This document shows, piece after piece, positions 23,524 to 25,330 of a DNA stretch of 25,330 bases. The DNA is from Christensenella sp. UBA6345. GTDB lineage: Bacteria > Bacillota > Clostridia > Christensenellales > UBA1242. Within the stretch, counting starts at the first letter, position 1, and the number at the start of each line of letters is the position of its first letter. Location: positions 1-25,330 of the forward strand of contig DJSB01000027.1 of assembly GCA_002437945.1 (NCBI GenBank), written 5' to 3'. The notes under the pieces were generated by a model, which was given only the letters and a program-made list of their open reading frames with translations, was not told where the DNA came from and did not search any database. A program made the position numbers and the translations under genes.

Positions 23524-24996
23524 ATGTTAAGAAATAGTTTACTTACTGAAGAAATGAATGATGCTCTTTGCGAGATTGAACGTGTTACATATATGTTGAT
23601 GGTGGCTAATAAACAATATCGTGCTTCTGTAGACTCTAATTTATTGGATAATACTCAACATTATTTTGAAAGAAAATTAGATTTTTTGCGTGACTATAAT
23701 CGAGAACTTTGTGAAGAAATTCGTACACGTTATTCTCAATTGCGTCTTATTGATGAGCGTAAATGTGCAGAAAAGAAAGATCAGTTTCAAGAAATGTTTC
23801 TAGCAAAGTATCCGGAATGTAAAGATAATTATAATCAGTTGTTTAATATGGGTACATGTTTGTATAAGCCTTTTAATGACGAACTTGTTTCATTTACTGA
23901 AGGTACTAATGTGGGTTTTGAACCAATTTTTGTTGCTTATGCCAACAATATTGCATATTCACTTATCGAACATCAATACAAAGCATTCTTTGATTTATTT
24001 GATGATATATCCAATCAAGTTACTGAATATGGTGCTAAACATTTTGTAGAACCACGTTTAAGTGATTCTACCAGAACAGTTCCTTCATGGGCAATAATGG
24101 AAATAAATGATTATGTGATTGCTAATAAAAGAGAAGTTTCTAGTACATTAAGAAAAGAAGGTGTTAAGATGGTAAGTTTAGAAAAAAAACTTGCCAAAGA
24201 TCCTAGTAATAATGCATTGGCAAAACAGTATTACGAAACACGTACTAGATATAACAATGCCGAATACTTATCACAATTGGTTACTGATTTAAGTGACAGT
24301 ATTAAAAATCCTGTTTCAAGATCTTTTTGCTTAAATAGTGGTTGGAGATTTAGAGATGCTGGATTATTATCTATAGTAGATAATATTAGTAGATTTGTTA
24401 ATAATGTCCCAAAAGATATTCTTAACTTGGATGAGAAACGTGAAGAAATGCTTATTAATCAAAGTGAAGTAACTGATATTCTTGATTCAAGTAAATATAT
24501 TCTAGAAACTCTAGAAGCAAGTTTAGTATTAGGCGAAGCCAGCCATAACCCATTAGTTTTTGGTTTGAAAGACTATGAGTATTCAAAAACTGCTTTAGAT
24601 TATATGTATCAAACTGATCTTTCTAATATGCGTGATAGAGCCGATTTAGTTAAACAAATTGAAAGTGGTAAACTTACTCCTAAACAGAAAGAAGAAAATG
24701 AAGGAATTATACGACAGATAGATATATGCCGTAGTGCATATTCAAGTGCAATATTCCATACTCCATATGGTGAAGTTAAGTATCAAAATGGTAAGTTGTA
24801 TAATATGACTACACATCAAGTTATGCCTATAGCAAAGTTGGACGAATTTAGATACAATGGAAAGGAATATTTTGTAAAGTTTGATAGAGATGGTGCTATG
24901 TTGGGTGTGGTTAAATATTCCGATGTAGAAAGTGTTATAACCAAATCTATTCAAAATCGTGCTAACGAAAATGGTATGAACAATGGTAGATGTTAA
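23524..24996 (+). CDS. Large helical protein of unknown function
   Basis: This 490-residue soluble protein has no signal peptide or membrane segment, and I do not recognise its family. Residues 1-80 are helical with Arg, Glu and Tyr in coiled-coil-like spacing. Residues 90-430 are mostly helical, including a charged stretch KKLAKDPSNNALAKQYYETR near 225-244. The last 70 residues change character: YGEVKYQNGKLYNM and YNGKEYFVKFDRDGAMLGVV look like paired beta hairpins of a small terminal domain. GTGAGGG lies before the ATG. It has its own promoter and terminator, so context gives no partner. Confidence 0.7.
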   Translation: MLRNSLLTEEMNDALCEIERVTYMLMVANKQYRASVDSNLLDNTQHYFERKLDFLRDYNRELCEEIRTRYSQLRLIDERKCAEKKDQFQEMFLAKYPECKDNYNQLFNMGTCLYKPFNDELVSFTEGTNVGFEPIFVAYANNIAYSLIEHQYKAFFDLFDDISNQVTEYGAKHFVEPRLSDSTRTVPSWAIMEINDYVIANKREVSSTLRKEGVKMVSLEKKLAKDPSNNALAKQYYETRTRYNNAEYLSQLVTDLSDSIKNPVSRSFCLNSGWRFRDAGLLSIVDNISRFVNNVPKDILNLDEKREEMLINQSEVTDILDSSKYILETLEASLVLGEASHNPLVFGLKDYEYSKTALDYMYQTDLSNMRDRADLVKQIESGKLTPKQKEENEGIIRQIDICRSAYSSAIFHTPYGEVKYQNGKLYNMTTHQVMPIAKLDEFRYNGKEYFVKFDRDGAMLGVVKYSDVESVITKSIQNRANENGMNNGRC

Positions 24997-25014
24997 TAAT
25001 TAAGATTGATAAAT

Positions 25015-25044
25015 AAGAGATAGAAATAATGCTATCTCTTTTTT
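25015..25044 (+). terminator. Intrinsic terminator
   Basis: AAGAGATAG (25015-25023) and CTATCTCTT (25032-25040) form a 9-bp stem around an 8-base loop, followed by T residues. Confidence 0.88.
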
Positions 25045-25202
25045 GTGTTTTACAGTGGTTTATATGATTAATAAACATTTTGCTAGTATATGGTTTTTTT
25101 AAAGATTAAATAGAATCTTATGACCTATATGTTTTGTGTGGATTCTTTTAGGCTATGATTACAATTGATTAGTAATATGTTGGTTTTCAATTATATAAGG
25201 TT

Positions 25203-25221
25203 ATCAATTGCTATAATTGAT
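25203..25221 (+). promoter_or_regulatory. Inverted repeat touching the last promoter
   Basis: ATCAATT (25203-25209) and AATTGAT (25215-25221) form a symmetric site with a 5-base centre. It ends on the first base of the -35 box, a typical place for a regulator site. Confidence 0.4.
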
Positions 25222-25249
25222 TGAAAAATATTAATATTTTTGATACAAT
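25221..25249 (+). promoter_or_regulatory. Sigma-A-type promoter of the metallophosphoesterase gene
   Basis: TTGAAA (25221-25226) and TACAAT (25244-25249) are spaced by 17 bases, with an extended -10 TG at 25241-25242. Confidence 0.78.
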
Positions 25250-25265
25250 ACACTGGGAGTTATTT

Positions 25266-25330
25266 ATGAAAGTATATGCAATTTCTGATTTACATTTAAG
25301 TATCAATAGTAACAAACCTATGAATATTTT
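25266..25330 (+). CDS. Metallophosphoesterase, N-terminal fragment (runs off window)
   Basis: Only 21 complete codons are present. The start MKVYAISDLHLS carries the first metal-binding motif, D-x-H, of calcineurin-like phosphoesterases (D8, H10), and the following short segment with KPMNI is usual for the bacterial YfcE/YkuE-like group. CTGGGAG lies before the ATG. The substrate cannot be judged from this fragment. Confidence 0.75.
   Translation, partial: MKVYAISDLHLSINSNKPMNI

Noticed and set aside
25102..25119. AAGATT and AATCTT inverted repeat next to a T run, a possible terminator for a minus-strand gene
   Set aside because: The T run is on the wrong side for a terminator on either strand, and no minus-strand gene is present.

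Overview
The window is AT-rich DNA with every recognisable gene on the + strand. The genes are typical of a low-GC Gram-positive bacterium (Firmicutes, probably an uncultured clostridium). Signs of this are strong AGGAGG-type ribosome binding sites, sigma-A-like promoters (TTGnnn, 16-17 bases, TATAAT), short intrinsic terminators between most units, the secG-rnr-smpB-ssrA cluster, the lon-ysxC pair, and a Cys-rich protein resembling clostridial coat-type proteins. No rRNA, tRNA, CRISPR array, insertion sequence or prophage gene was seen. The genus cannot be fixed from the sequence alone.

Layout. 1-2440: a two-gene operon for a CPA-type cation/proton antiporter and an MgtC/SapB-family membrane protein. 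2500-3715: a small helical protein of unknown function and an inositol-monophosphatase-family phosphatase. 3900-5940: glycolytic pgk and tpiA. 6037-6275: a small two-helix membrane protein. 6656-10317: secG, rnr, smpB and the tmRNA gene ssrA, linking protein export, RNA decay and ribosome rescue. 10354-11769: a membrane-anchored coiled-coil protein directly after the tmRNA.

11804-14551 is the accessory part. Two tandem paralogous genes encode charged proteins of 190 and 192 residues, each behind a copy of the same promoter. A 443-residue PIN-domain protein follows 5 bases after the second copy. The paralogs are almost identical in two blocks, including silent positions, but diverged at the N-terminus and in a linker. 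This is the best candidate for an undescribed system, perhaps toxin-antitoxin-like, though that function is inference.

14606-16582: a patatin-like lipase and a membrane-tethered, ComEC-like metallo-beta-lactamase-fold protein form an operon. 16662-19297: a protein that looks like shikimate kinase but has lost its P-loop and substrate motifs overlaps the start of transketolase by 11 bases. 19413-22455: lon and ysxC. 22704-25044: the Cys-rich coat-like protein and a 490-residue protein of unknown function. The window ends inside the first codons of a metallophosphoesterase gene.
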